64,000 nucleotides of DNA from Butyricimonas faecalis (GCF_003991565.1 NZ_CP032819.1:1550001-1614000), one strand, 5' to 3'. Shown: positions 35,052 through 43,065, counted from the stretch's first letter. A program made the numbers and translations. The notes: generated from the sequence alone by a model not told the origin.

Positions 35052-35159
35052 TTAGTTATTAATTATTGGTGACTGGTCTTGCTGGTTGTGTAAATCATAA
35101 AAATGACAATTCCCCAATTGAGCGAGAAAAACGAGTAATATTAAATTGTATTTGTTCAT
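35052..35159 (-). CDS. Small ORF, possible 35-residue lipoprotein
   Basis: An ATG at 35157-35159 opens 35 codons: a positive start (MNKY), a hydrophobic core (NLILLVFLAQLG) and a Cys at position 18 in LGNC. The last residue before Cys (Asn) is not typical of a lipobox, so lipidation is uncertain. The stop lies 4 bp before the secreted-protein gene. A perfect 15-bp inverted repeat (ATACAAA-A-TTTGTAT, 35204-35218) lies upstream. A decayed relative, with AQLGYC and no ATG, occurs at about 35880-35945 before the next gene, which supports a duplicated module. Confidence 0.45.
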   Translation of the reverse strand: MNKYNLILLVFLAQLGNCHFYDLHNQQDQSPIINN

Positions 35160-35289
35160 GTTGAGTGAGGTGTACTTGTACGAGAATCAGTCAAAAATGC
35201 TTCATACAAAATTTGTATCTGTACCTTCTGCACCATGAGGTGATATTTTTCATTCTGATATAATAATATTCTATAAATCTGATTTGATA

Positions 35290-35838
35290 TTATTTCAAAT
35301 CTTGGTAAGAAACCATGACGATATGTTTTACATTCTTTATATCATGCTCGTCTTCCGCTATTTCTGTTTTCAATAGTTGTTTCAATTCTTGTTCTATCTG
35401 GAACAACCTATCCGGGGTCATTTTAAGAAATACGGGGTCGGTGTTTCTTACCGTGAACTCAAGTTCAACCGGATTTCCTTTCTTATCCGCGACAACCCAA
35501 ATTTGTAAAAAAAATCCCACTTTACCCTTGATACAATCCCATTCGCTGTCGGTAAGATTTTTTCTAAACACAGAGTGAAGCTCTTCTTGGGTAAATTTAA
35601 TGGGCCTTGCCACAAATCTTGCCCAGGAAACAACTTCTCCATTATCAAAATAAACATGTTCGCTCGTGTCTACATTGTTAACGTTTCTAATGATCGTGGT
35701 TATTCTAGTATCTTTCATGTAACAGTAACTAGCTTGTTTACCCATTATAGTGTCATTAGAGATACTGGAGTACAAGGGTTGGTTTAGCTCTGAAACCTTT
35801 AGTACCGGTATTAAAAATAGTAGTAATAATAATTTCAT
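35290..35838 (-). CDS. Secreted protein of unknown function
   Basis: A 182-residue protein with an N-terminal hydrophobic segment (KLLLLLFLIPVL). The mature region is hydrophilic with two Cys and contains SEWDCIKGKVGFFLQIWVVADKKGNPVELEF, reminiscent of TonB C-terminal-like or DUF-type secreted proteins, but no family is assigned. It has the same orientation and size class as the gene at 34391, and similar upstream DNA, pointing to an old tandem duplication. Confidence 0.7.
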   Translation of the reverse strand: MKLLLLLFLIPVLKVSELNQPLYSSISNDTIMGKQASYCYMKDTRITTIIRNVNNVDTSEHVYFDNGEVVSWARFVARPIKFTQEELHSVFRKNLTDSEWDCIKGKVGFFLQIWVVADKKGNPVELEFTVRNTDPVFLKMTPDRLFQIEQELKQLLKTEIAEDEHDIKNVKHIVMVSYQDLK

Positions 35839-35996
35839 GATATTTTCATTTCTTTTTTTTCATGGTTCCTGTTGCTAGTATTTAAAATGAATGTAACAAA
35901 AATAAATAAAATCATGACAATTACAATATCCAAGTTGAGCGGGGAAGACTTTGTCCTTACTATTTATCTAAAATGAGCTGACAGAGAATGGATTTA

Positions 35997-36080
35997 GGAT
36001 TTTAGATTTATGATTCCGGCCGCACGGGGCTACACACTTTTAGTTTTTAGCTTTCCCAACTACCCCCTCTAACTCTCCCT
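35997..36080. repeat. Palindromic intergenic repeat, copy 10, left part (split by the IS)
   Basis: TAGATTTATGATTCCGGCCGCACGGGGC-type end piece, AGTTTTTAG heptamer remnants and CTACCCCCTCTAACTCTCCCT, which stops abruptly at 36080. The continuation TACACAGGGGGAG is found at 37357, on the other side of the IS110 element. Joined, they give the standard hairpin. Confidence 0.88.
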
Positions 36081-36104
36081 ATTCTTATGATTTATGCAAA
36101 TATT

Positions 36105-37103
36105 TCATGAATAAACAGGGGTATAAAATTGATCTTTTTTGATGACAGCAAACATTCTCGCGATCAGCTTTGCCCTGATCGCGTTAATGACCGTCATCTT
36201 GTTCTTTCCTTCCTTAACCTTTCTCTCGTAATACGCCTTTAACTCACCAGACTTCCTTCCCGTGATCGACAAGGCAGCCATGTGTAACAACGTCTTGATT
36301 TGCTTGTTCGCCCGCTGGGATACCTTGTTCCTGGAATGTTGACTGCTTCCCGAGGTGTAACGGAAAGGTGCTACCCCGGCATGACAGGCGAACTTGCGGG
36401 GATCATCGAAGCGCGTGAACGCTTCTGTCTCGATGATCAAGCAAAGGGCGACACTCGGCCCAACCCCCTCGACTGATAGCAACAACTCCCGCTGACGCCA
36501 GAGAACACGGCAGGAACGGATAATTGTCTCGACGAGTAGATCGATATCTTTGATCAATTTTTCCAGCTCTTCTATCAACCGTTCCAGTCTTTGAGCCTTC
36601 TCTTGATAGACTCGATCAAGCATGAACTCTCGTTGGTCGGAGAGTTGCCCCTTGTACTTGGCCAAGTCCGACTTGTAAAGGTCTTGCTCGTTCCTTAACT
36701 GCTTGAGGCGCTCGATCTCTTCCCGAGGACGCTGGTAATAACGAGCGTTGTCACTGAAACGAGAGGCGTAGCGAGCGATTCGGTGAGCATCGACCTTGTC
36801 ATTCTTCCCACGTGAGAAGCCCGAAGAATACTTGATCTGCGCTGGATTTTCAAGCCATAAACCACAAGAGAGAGACTGGCAAGCGATTGACAGGGGGAAG
36901 GTGTACTGCCCCGTGTGCTCGGCACAGACTAGCAGGTTATCGATCGAGGTTTTAAAATCAACCAAGAACGTTTCCAGGAAACGACGTATCGACGGGATGT
37001 TATTGTTTACTACTTCTTCAAGAACTATCGTGCCGTTTAGCAACACGCAAAAATCAAGTTTCTTTTTACTAACGTCTACCCCGATAAAATAAAAGTTTTC
37101 CAT
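36105..37103 (-). CDS. IS110-family transposase (DEDD recombinase)
   Basis: A 332-residue recombinase that, in its family, works with a bridge RNA and needs no terminal inverted repeats. The N-terminal RuvC-like DEDD domain shows D10 (GVDVS), E62 (CAEHTG), and D102 and D105 (NDKVDAHR). A central coiled-coil region (about 120-195) is rich in Glu and Lys. The C-terminal Tnp domain has VEGVGPSVAL, HAGVAPFRYTSGSS (candidate nucleophile Ser in 251-254) and KQIKTLL. The ATG at 37103 is preferred; an extended in-frame start at 37262 would place ~53 extra residues inside the bridge-RNA region. The gene appears intact. Confidence 0.93.
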   Translation of the reverse strand: MENFYFIGVDVSKKKLDFCVLLNGTIVLEEVVNNNIPSIRRFLETFLVDFKTSIDNLLVCAEHTGQYTFPLSIACQSLSCGLWLENPAQIKYSSGFSRGKNDKVDAHRIARYASRFSDNARYYQRPREEIERLKQLRNEQDLYKSDLAKYKGQLSDQREFMLDRVYQEKAQRLERLIEELEKLIKDIDLLVETIIRSCRVLWRQRELLLSVEGVGPSVALCLIIETEAFTRFDDPRKFACHAGVAPFRYTSGSSQHSRNKVSQRANKQIKTLLHMAALSITGRKSGELKAYYERKVKEGKNKMTVINAIRAKLIARMFAVIKKDQFYTPVYS

Positions 37104-37109
37104 ATCTTT

Positions 37110-37295
37110 GTGTTTAGCAATTTGAAGAGGGAAAGGATATTGAACGTCACCTAAAAACCTTAACAACAAGAAAGTTAATTTCTTATACAGGTCCCCGTTC
37201 AAGAAAGCCAAGGTGTCCAAATAGGGGGATGAAGCTGTTTTCAAACACAGCTCACGGTTCACACCTCGGTTTCCTTTCTTTCAAATTAGTTCATA
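37110..37295 (-). ncRNA. Candidate bridge RNA of the IS110 element
   Basis: The non-coding 5' part of the IS has an exact -7 box (TATATTTG, minus strand, 37301-37308), so transcription would start near 37294 and give about 180 nt before the transposase ATG. It contains a hairpin (GAGCTGT..ACAGCTT, about 37230-37252) and then a CATCCCCCTATTTGGACACC segment closed by GGGGA, which would make an internal loop. The CCCCCT word could pair with the AGGGGG arm of the target repeat. Location and length fit; pairing is inference. Confidence 0.5.
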
Positions 37296-37355
37296 CTTTA
37301 CAAATATAAATATTACTTTTTTATTCCATTTACTTTTCATGATACAAAGCTAAGG

Positions 37356-37853
37356 TTACACAGGGGGAGGATGGGCGGTGCTGTGGCATTGGGGGGGAGT
37401 GCGTCCGTTTCCCTGGGGGGAGGATGGGCGGTGCTGTGGCATTGAGGGGGAGTGCGTCCGTTTCCCTGGGGGGAGGATGGGCGGTGCTGTGGCATTGAGG
37501 GGGAGTGCGTCCGTTTCCCTGGGGGGAGGATGGGCGGTGCTGTGGCATTGAGGGGGAGTGCGTCCGTTTCCCTGGGGGGAGGATGGGCGGTGCTGTGGCA
37601 TTGAGGGGGAGTGCGTCCGTTTCCCTGGGGGGAGGATGGGCGGTGCTGTGGCATTGAGGGGGAGTGCGTCCGTTTCCCTGGGGGGAGGATGGGCGGTGCT
37701 GTGGCATTGAGGGGGAGTGCGTCCGTTTCTCCGGGGAGGACGCGCGGTGCTGTTACATTGAGGCGGTTGCTCGCGTCCGTTTCTCCCCCTTCCCAAGGGG
37801 GAGCCAGAGGGGGTTCAATCTAAATTTTAAATTCTAAATTCTAAATTAAAAAT
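37356..37853. repeat. Palindromic repeat copy 10, right part, with 53-bp tandem array
   Basis: After TTACACAGGGGGAG come seven almost identical 53-bp units beginning GGATGGGCGGTGCTGTGGCA at 37369, 37422, 37475, 37528, 37581, 37634 and 37687, and an eighth, diverged unit from 37738 (GCTGTTACATTGAGGCGG). Then come CTCCCCCTTCCCAAGGGGGAG, GAGGGGG and TAAATT-like heptamers up to the patatin gene. The unit is the centre of the dispersed element amplified in tandem. The proline-rich minus-strand ORFs here are artefacts of the repeat, since 53 is not a multiple of 3. Confidence 0.93.
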
Positions 37854-40071
37854 AAAACCCTAGGTTAAAATAAAACTCCACCTTTTCCGACCAGTCGGAG
37901 AAACTGAAGATCAGATCAATCGGTCCCAGCATCGAGTCGCGGGAATACCCGATGCCCCCACCCCATATACCTTTACGGCCGAAGAGGTCGAAGAAGTTGT
38001 CGTCCTGCAGGGCATAGTTGCCGGTAAGGGAGAGGTAGTGCTTGTGGCCCATGCGCTGGCGGAGTTGCAAGCGACCCACGATGACGGCGTTCTCGAAGAC
38101 CTCCACGCGGTTGATTCCCGCGAAAGGCATCTGTTGCGCGTTGTAGCGTCCGAATTCCGTGCCCCCGAGTTGGTTCAGATAGGAGTAGGCGGGATCGTGA
38201 CCGATCAGCACCCGCCCGTACGCGGAGGGGAGCATTTTCAAGCGGTCGGAAAGGGAAAGCACCGGGCGGAAGCGAATCGAGAGGGCGGAGAAGGGCGATC
38301 CCCCGTCGTACGTGGCCAGGTTGTCCGTGTACAGCGAGTAGGCCGCCTGCAGGGAGATGCCCCGGGTGGGATAAAAGCGACGATCGTAGGTGTCCAGTTC
38401 CGCCACCCCGTAATAGCTGAAAAAGCCCTCGGGGCGGACGCTCATGACCTCGTCCTCGTTGGAGAAAAGCAGGGAGTTGTAGTCGAAATACTCGTAGCGC
38501 AATCCCACTTTGAATTTGAAGTTCCGCAGGTAGAGGCTGGATAATCCCAGCTCGCCCATGTGGTAACGATAGGTCACGTTATTCGTCTTGCGCCCCTTCC
38601 GGTAGTAGTTCACGTCATTGTAGCGGAAGAGGTAGGCGAGGTTGAAGCCGCGCAGGAAGGTGTTTTCCAGGGAATATTCCAGTTTCACGTAAGGGTTCTT
38701 GCTCAAGCGTCCGGTCAGGGCGAGTTGCGAGCCGCGCAGGCCCCGGTTGTTTAAGGTCGTGTTGAACAGGAGGGCCGCCATGTCCTCCGTGTCGAAGCGG
38801 AAGCCGACGTTCAGCGTGCTCATGGGGTTGGATTGCAGGGTGAGCTCTAGGTCGCGGGGGACGGTCCCCAGCAGGCGGTAGTTCACGGCCGCGAATGCTT
38901 TCGTGCCGTACAGGGTGGCTATCTCGCGATGGATGTCGTGCAAGGTGATCTCGCTGTTTTCCTCGATCCGCATTTTCCGGCGCACCCATTCCTCCTCGCG
39001 CGGGGAGAGGCCGCGGATGATGATGTTCCGGATGGGGATTTTATCCGGTCGGGGGGCTTGGGGCATCTCGCGGCCCGAGCGTTCGGGTTTCCCGATCAAT
39101 TCTTTTACCTGCATGATCGCGGGCCATTGTTGCAGGGCAGCCACTTTTCCCCGGGCGAGTAGCGAGTCGATGGAGCGGGCGCTGAAACTGGCGGCCGAGT
39201 AGCCTTTCACGTCGGGACGAATGACGAGGTCGGCAAGTTGCACGTTTTCCTCGTGCTTGTTCATGCAGAGGAGGTTGATGATTTGCGGTATCACGCCGGA
39301 GACGGACGCCAGCTTGTCTTCCTTCATCAAATCGGCCTGGACGTCGACCCCGATGACGATTTCGGCACCCAGGCGGCGGGCCACGTCTGTCGGGAAATTG
39401 TTCAGTATACCCCCGTCCACCAGCACGCGGTTGCCCGTTCGCACCGGGGTAAAGACACCGGGGATGGCCATACTCGCCCGCATGGCCTGCACGAGGTTCC
39501 CGCTGGTCATCACGATCTCTTCGCGTTGGAAGAGGTCCGCCGCCACGCAGGCAAAGGGGATGGGCAGTTGCAGGAAGTCGAGGGAGTCGTGGTAGCCGAC
39601 GGTGAGGTCGGAGAAGAGGTTGTAGACGTTTTGCCCGCTGATGAATCCCGAGGGACGCTTTTTCCCCCGGTCAAAAGGGAGGGAAAGGAGGTACTTGCCG
39701 TCCTGTTCCTTTTCCCCGAACGGGAGGTCGTAGCGGTTCACTTTATCGCTTAGGAGGAACATCCAGTCCTGCACGCGCACGAGGCTGTCCAGTTGGTCGG
39801 CCGAGTAACCGATGGCGTAGAGTCCGCCCACGATGGAGCCCATGCTGGTACCCACGATGACATCCACGGGGATGCCCGCTTTTTCCAACACTTGCAACAC
39901 GCCGATGTGTGCCACGCCTTTCGCTCCCCCACCGCTCAGGACGACACCCACTTTTTTCCGCTGTGCCTCTGCGGCGAGGGGTACGAGTAGTAGCAACAAG
40001 CCGAGGCAGAGGAGGCGTCGGAGGGTCGGGATGCGGGAAGTCGCGGGGCTGGGGAGTGGCAGATGTTTCAT
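37846..40071 (-). CDS. Patatin-like phospholipase with outer-membrane barrel (PlpD-like)
   Basis: Secreted phospholipase/esterase of the patatin family joined to an outer-membrane domain. The 741 residues have a signal peptide (cleavage near AEAQ, ~37), a patatin domain (about 40-330) with the oxyanion GGGAKG (47-52), nucleophile Ser76 in GTSMGS and the dyad Asp219 in DGG, a POTRA-like region (about 350-425) and a C-terminal 16-strand-type beta-barrel ending in Phe (YFNLGFYF). This is the type Vd layout. The last bases overlap the heptamer array of repeat copy 10, and the start codon abuts the heptamers of copy 11. Confidence 0.92.
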   Translation of the reverse strand: MKHLPLPSPATSRIPTLRRLLCLGLLLLLVPLAAEAQRKKVGVVLSGGGAKGVAHIGVLQVLEKAGIPVDVIVGTSMGSIVGGLYAIGYSADQLDSLVRVQDWMFLLSDKVNRYDLPFGEKEQDGKYLLSLPFDRGKKRPSGFISGQNVYNLFSDLTVGYHDSLDFLQLPIPFACVAADLFQREEIVMTSGNLVQAMRASMAIPGVFTPVRTGNRVLVDGGILNNFPTDVARRLGAEIVIGVDVQADLMKEDKLASVSGVIPQIINLLCMNKHEENVQLADLVIRPDVKGYSAASFSARSIDSLLARGKVAALQQWPAIMQVKELIGKPERSGREMPQAPRPDKIPIRNIIIRGLSPREEEWVRRKMRIEENSEITLHDIHREIATLYGTKAFAAVNYRLLGTVPRDLELTLQSNPMSTLNVGFRFDTEDMAALLFNTTLNNRGLRGSQLALTGRLSKNPYVKLEYSLENTFLRGFNLAYLFRYNDVNYYRKGRKTNNVTYRYHMGELGLSSLYLRNFKFKVGLRYEYFDYNSLLFSNEDEVMSVRPEGFFSYYGVAELDTYDRRFYPTRGISLQAAYSLYTDNLATYDGGSPFSALSIRFRPVLSLSDRLKMLPSAYGRVLIGHDPAYSYLNQLGGTEFGRYNAQQMPFAGINRVEVFENAVIVGRLQLRQRMGHKHYLSLTGNYALQDDNFFDLFGRKGIWGGGIGYSRDSMLGPIDLIFSFSDWSEKVEFYFNLGFYF

Positions 40072-40277
40072 TAATGTAGAATTTAGAGTTTAGAATTTAG
40101 AATGAACCCCCTCTGGCTCCCCCTTGGAAAGGGGGAGGACAAGCTACATTGTAACATTGAAGCGTCTTCTCGCGTTCGTCTCTCCCCCTGTGCAAGGGGG
40201 AGTTGGAGGGGGTAGTTAAAGCGTTGGCTCCGTGGGTGGAAATCATAAATCATAAATCCAAAATCTAAAATCATAAT
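40072..40277. repeat. Palindromic intergenic repeat, copy 11
   Basis: TAGAATT heptamers beginning immediately at the patatin start codon, CCCCCTCTGG arm, hairpin CTCCCCCTTGGAAAGGGGGAG (9-bp stem), GCTACATTGTAACATTGAAGC, hairpin CTCCCCCTGTGCAAGGGGGAG, GAGGGGGTAG closing arm, a diverged GGTGGAAATC piece and ATAAATC heptamers. A clear three-hairpin copy. Confidence 0.92.
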
Positions 40278-40319
40278 GCTATTCGGTTTTATATGATTCA
40301 ACAAATATACGAGAAATTA

Positions 40320-40979
40320 TTACAGGATATGTAACTTCACGCCAAAGGAGAGGCTGAGGATGTCCCACGTTTTCACGTATTTGTTCGTGGCGCTGCTGAT
40401 GATGTAGAGGTCGCAGGTGCTCAGTTCGTAAAATGCCGTGACGCGGCGGAAGGGGGAATGAGGCCCGAGATCGATGGCTATTCGCTGGCCGGCGAAGACG
40501 TGGAAGCGTACGCGGGTGGAGAATTTATAGTAGTTATTCGGGTATTTTTCCGGTTCCTTTACCCAGAAGTCATCGGAGAGGATGGTGTTCATGTACAAGC
40601 CCGTCACGAGGGGTTCCAGCCACCATTTGCCGCCGAGAGGGAGTTCCCAGGGCGCGTAGTTTTGTTTCAAGGTGAAGGTTACTTTTGCCTTGTTGGAAGA
40701 AAAACGAGGTACGAGGCCGAACATGATTTCCGTTTCCCATTGCTTTTCTCGACCGTAATCCCAGCCGACGCCGAGGGAGAGGAATCCCATGGATCCGGCA
40801 TATTGTATGTTCTGGTATTTCGGGATCAGACGGTTCCACCCGGAGCGGTACTGCTGCAATTTACGCTGGTGGCGTTCTGCCCGTCGTTGCGCCCGGTCGT
40901 CCTCCGTCATTCCCGACACGATGGTTGTCATACCCATGAAGAGGGCCACGATGCCGACCCTAATAATAGACCACTTCAT
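40320..40979 (-). CDS. Probable outer-membrane beta-barrel protein
   Basis: A 219-residue exported protein (signal peptide to about residue 23, MTTIVSG). A basic helical stretch follows (RAQRRAERHQRKLQQYRSG), then alternating aromatic and polar residues in strand-like blocks (MGFLSLGVGWDYG, EIMFGLVPRFS, VTFTLKQNYAPW, RVRFHVFAGQRIAI) and a final SLSFGVKLHIL. This suggests a small barrel of about ten strands. It overlaps the upstream metallophosphoesterase gene by 20 bp, so the two are translationally coupled. Confidence 0.75.
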   Translation of the reverse strand: MKWSIIRVGIVALFMGMTTIVSGMTEDDRAQRRAERHQRKLQQYRSGWNRLIPKYQNIQYAGSMGFLSLGVGWDYGREKQWETEIMFGLVPRFSSNKAKVTFTLKQNYAPWELPLGGKWWLEPLVTGLYMNTILSDDFWVKEPEKYPNNYYKFSTRVRFHVFAGQRIAIDLGPHSPFRRVTAFYELSTCDLYIISSATNKYVKTWDILSLSFGVKLHIL

Positions 40980-41754
40980 ACGCGTATCCTCCCGGAGTTA
41001 AAGTGAATAACAGGTAGTTTTTGTCTTTCATGGCGGCGCAACCGATGTACGGGATCCCGTCGTTGAATAGTTCTTCATGAAGCAGCGAGTGACTGTGCGC
41101 GTGCAAGCAGAACTCCATTCCCGGGAATTCCTGTAACAGGAGGTGAAAGCCGCGGGCCACGTTGTTGTTGAATTCGACGTTGAAGGGTTGCACGTGCATG
41201 ACCGGAATCGTGCGGGGGCAGCCCACCGTGTCCTGCAGTTCGTTGTACATGAAGGTGAAGTCGGGCACGGGGTGCGAGTAGTCGAATTCCAGAGCATTGG
41301 TGTTCAGGCAGATGAATTTGGTGTTCCCCGCCCGGAAGGAGAAGTTTTCGTCCCCGTACACTTTCAGGAACACGTCCATCCCGTTGCCGAGGATGTCGTG
41401 GTTCCCGAGCAGGGCCACGTAAGGCACTTTCAGTTTTTCCATGATGTCACGCACCCAGAGGAATTCTTTCGTCAAGCCGAAATCGGAGATGTCGCCGCCA
41501 TGGATCACGAAGTCGACGTCGTCCCGGTTGTTGAGGGCTTTCACGAAGGCTTCCGTTTCGTCGTACCAGCGCTGGCTGTCGCCCATTAACACGAAGCGCA
41601 GGGTGTCTTTTCCCTTGCAGCTCTCTTCTATACGGGCGATGTTTTTCGCGTTTATACCCGTTTGCCCGTGTAAACGGACGTCATACGGGTGGTATTCGAT
41701 TAAATCACACCGATATAGGAGGAGTAGTATGCCATACAAAATTACTTTTTTCAT
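40960..41754 (-). CDS. Calcineurin-like metallophosphoesterase, exported
   Basis: A 264-residue phosphoesterase with an N-terminal hydrophobic segment ending in a Cys (Cys16), so it is perhaps a lipoprotein. Motifs in order are LMGDSQ (Asp59; the usual His is replaced by Gln61), HGGDIS (Asp88), LLGNHD (Asn118, His119, Asp120), MHVQP and HAHSH. The GDSQ variant occurs in some family members, but the metal site would differ from the standard. The substrate is unknown. Coupled to the barrel-like gene by a 20-bp overlap. Confidence 0.88.
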   Translation of the reverse strand: MKKVILYGILLLLYRCDLIEYHPYDVRLHGQTGINAKNIARIEESCKGKDTLRFVLMGDSQRWYDETEAFVKALNNRDDVDFVIHGGDISDFGLTKEFLWVRDIMEKLKVPYVALLGNHDILGNGMDVFLKVYGDENFSFRAGNTKFICLNTNALEFDYSHPVPDFTFMYNELQDTVGCPRTIPVMHVQPFNVEFNNNVARGFHLLLQEFPGMEFCLHAHSHSLLHEELFNDGIPYIGCAAMKDKNYLLFTLTPGGYAYEVVYY

Positions 41755-41804
41755 GCAATATCCAGTTTATGTTTTCGGTAATGCAAAAAGCAGACCAAAT
41801 TATT

Positions 41805-41880
41805 TGGGGGGGAGTTGGGGGAATGGAACACAGGGGCTACCCCCTCCGACTCCCCCTTGCACAGGGGGAGGGTGGAATAC
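41805..41880. repeat. Palindromic intergenic repeat, copy 12 (partial)
   Basis: GGGGGGGAGTTGGGGG, then CTACCCCCTCCGACTCCCCC and CTCCCCCTTGCACAGGGGGAG. Only one hairpin and one outer arm remain; heptamers are absent. Confidence 0.75.
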
Positions 41881-41895
41881 TACGCGGATTGGGGG

Positions 41896-42372
41896 TTAGG
41901 CCGGGAGGAGTGTAGCACGGGTGTAGGAGATTAGGTCTTTGGGGTTCAGGCGGATTTGTAGGCCCCGGATGCCGGCGCTGATGTAGATGTATTCGAACTT
42001 CAGGCAGCTAGCGTGAATGAAGGTGGGGAATTCTTTTTTCATGCCGATGGGTGAGCATCCTCCCCGGATGTAGCCGGTAACGGGCAATAATTCTTTCATC
42101 GGGATCAAATCTGCTTTCTTGTTCCCGGATTCTTTGGCTGCCACTTTTAAGTCCAGTTCGTGATCACCCGGGATGACACAGACGAAATAGCCATTTCGAT
42201 CCCCGTGTAGCACTAAGGTTTTGAATACCTGTTCGATGTTCTCGCCCAGTTGTGCCGCCACGTGAGTGGCAGCCAAATCATTTTCATCTACCTCGTAAGG
42301 GATGAGCTCGTAGGGGATTTTCGCTTTATCGAGCAAACGAGCGGCGTTGGTTTTGTTTATCTTGGCTTTCAT
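41896..42372 (-). CDS. ybaK: YbaK/EbsC-family aminoacyl-tRNA deacylase
   Basis: Cytoplasmic editing enzyme that hydrolyses mischarged Cys-tRNA(Pro) or related species. The 158 residues match the family length. Recognisable parts are the start TNAARLLDKAKIPYELIPYEV, VFKTLVLHGD, the conserved Lys in LDLKVAAKESG and TGYIRGGCSPIGMKK. It has its own TAnnTTTG promoter (42396-42403). Confidence 0.93.
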   Translation of the reverse strand: MKAKINKTNAARLLDKAKIPYELIPYEVDENDLAATHVAAQLGENIEQVFKTLVLHGDRNGYFVCVIPGDHELDLKVAAKESGNKKADLIPMKELLPVTGYIRGGCSPIGMKKEFPTFIHASCLKFEYIYISAGIRGLQIRLNPKDLISYTRATLLPA

Positions 42373-42395
42373 TTCTACACGTTTTTACTTCCATG

Positions 42396-42403
42396 CAAAA
42401 GTA
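42396..42403 (-). promoter_or_regulatory. Bacteroidota -7 box for ybaK
   Basis: TACTTTTG on the minus strand, an exact TAnnTTTG match 24 bp from the ybaK start codon. Confidence 0.5.
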
Positions 42404-42461
42404 ATGAATCACCGGGGAATTGAGGTGAAGTACGGGCGATTTCTGATATGAAAGTTGTATC

Positions 42462-42637
42462 ATTAAACGAACGTTTATTGAGTGTGTAAATGTACGTATT
42501 TTTTTAACTTCATACTAGCTATATTGCTTATTTTTAAAATTCTCAAGATCAATTAGAAAGCGAGATGGGAATTAACAATCCGCATTTTATTGGCACTTAG
42601 GTATATGAGATATTATTAAACGTTCATTTAATGAACG
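42462..42637. promoter_or_regulatory. Two related inverted repeats between ybaK and the response regulator
   Basis: ATTAAACGAACGTTTATT (42462-42479) and the perfect palindrome CGTTCATTTAATGAACG (42621-42637) share the words ATTAAACG and GTTCATT/AACG. One lies near each divergent gene. They look like operators of one regulator, possibly one acting on the response-regulator gene. The upstream ATG at 42631 falls inside the second palindrome. Confidence 0.45.
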
Positions 42638-42672
42638 CGCAATATTGCCACACAAATAGCACGAAACACTTC

Positions 42673-43065
42673 ATGAAGTTAGAGATACAGCCGCTTATTC
42701 TTATTGCAGAAGATAACGAAAGCAACTATTTGCTTTTGTTCGCCCTATTAAAACGAGATTACCAGATTATCCACGCACGCGACGGTATTGAGGCGGTCCG
42801 GCTATTCAAGAATTCTTCTCCCGATATCATATTGATGGATATCAAAATGCCCCGCTTGGATGGGCTTACTGCCATGCAAGCCATCCGGGAGATAGACGAG
42901 GAGGTTCCGATTATTGCTGTCAGCGCCCACGCTTTCGAGCAGGACAGGCGAACGGCTTACGCGTGCGGGTGTAATGCTTACGTGACGAAACCCGTGGATA
43001 TTCATGAATTAACAAGCACTATTTCGCTCCTGCTTTCGATCAAGGAGCATCACGATTCTATTTAA
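42673..43065 (+). CDS. Stand-alone response regulator (REC domain only)
   Basis: A 130-residue CheY-like receiver domain with no output domain. Key residues are the acidic pair E13/D14 (IAEDN), the phosphoacceptor D56 (LMDIKMP), Ser in AVSAHA and Lys in TKPVD. Such proteins usually work in a phosphorelay with a hybrid kinase, and none is encoded in this window. The ATG at 42673 is preferred to one at 42631, which lies in an inverted repeat. The 3' end overlaps the convergent large gene by 8 bp. Confidence 0.9.
   Translation: MKLEIQPLILIAEDNESNYLLLFALLKRDYQIIHARDGIEAVRLFKNSSPDIILMDIKMPRLDGLTAMQAIREIDEEVPIIAVSAHAFEQDRRTAYACGCNAYVTKPVDIHELTSTISLLLSIKEHHDSI

Larger units (their letters stand above)
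36081..37355 (-). mobile_element. IS110-family insertion sequence (about 1275 bp)
   Basis: Boundaries were deduced by comparing the interrupted palindromic repeat with intact copies: ...CTCTCCCT up to 36080 rejoins TTACACAGGGGG from 37356, with one base of ambiguity and no target duplication. The element carries one transposase gene (minus), only ~24 bp at its 3' side and ~252 bp of non-coding DNA at its 5' side. There are no terminal inverted repeats. This is the asymmetric layout of the IS110 group, in which the long 5' end encodes the bridge RNA. Confidence 0.85.

Noticed and set aside
37369..37740. CRISPR-like array
   Set aside because: Units are contiguous copies of one 53-bp sequence with no unique spacers, and no cas genes are present.
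37330..37796. Three overlapping proline-rich minus-strand ORFs
   Set aside because: They are readings of the 53-bp tandem array in successive frames (53 is not a multiple of 3), with no ribosome site or homology.
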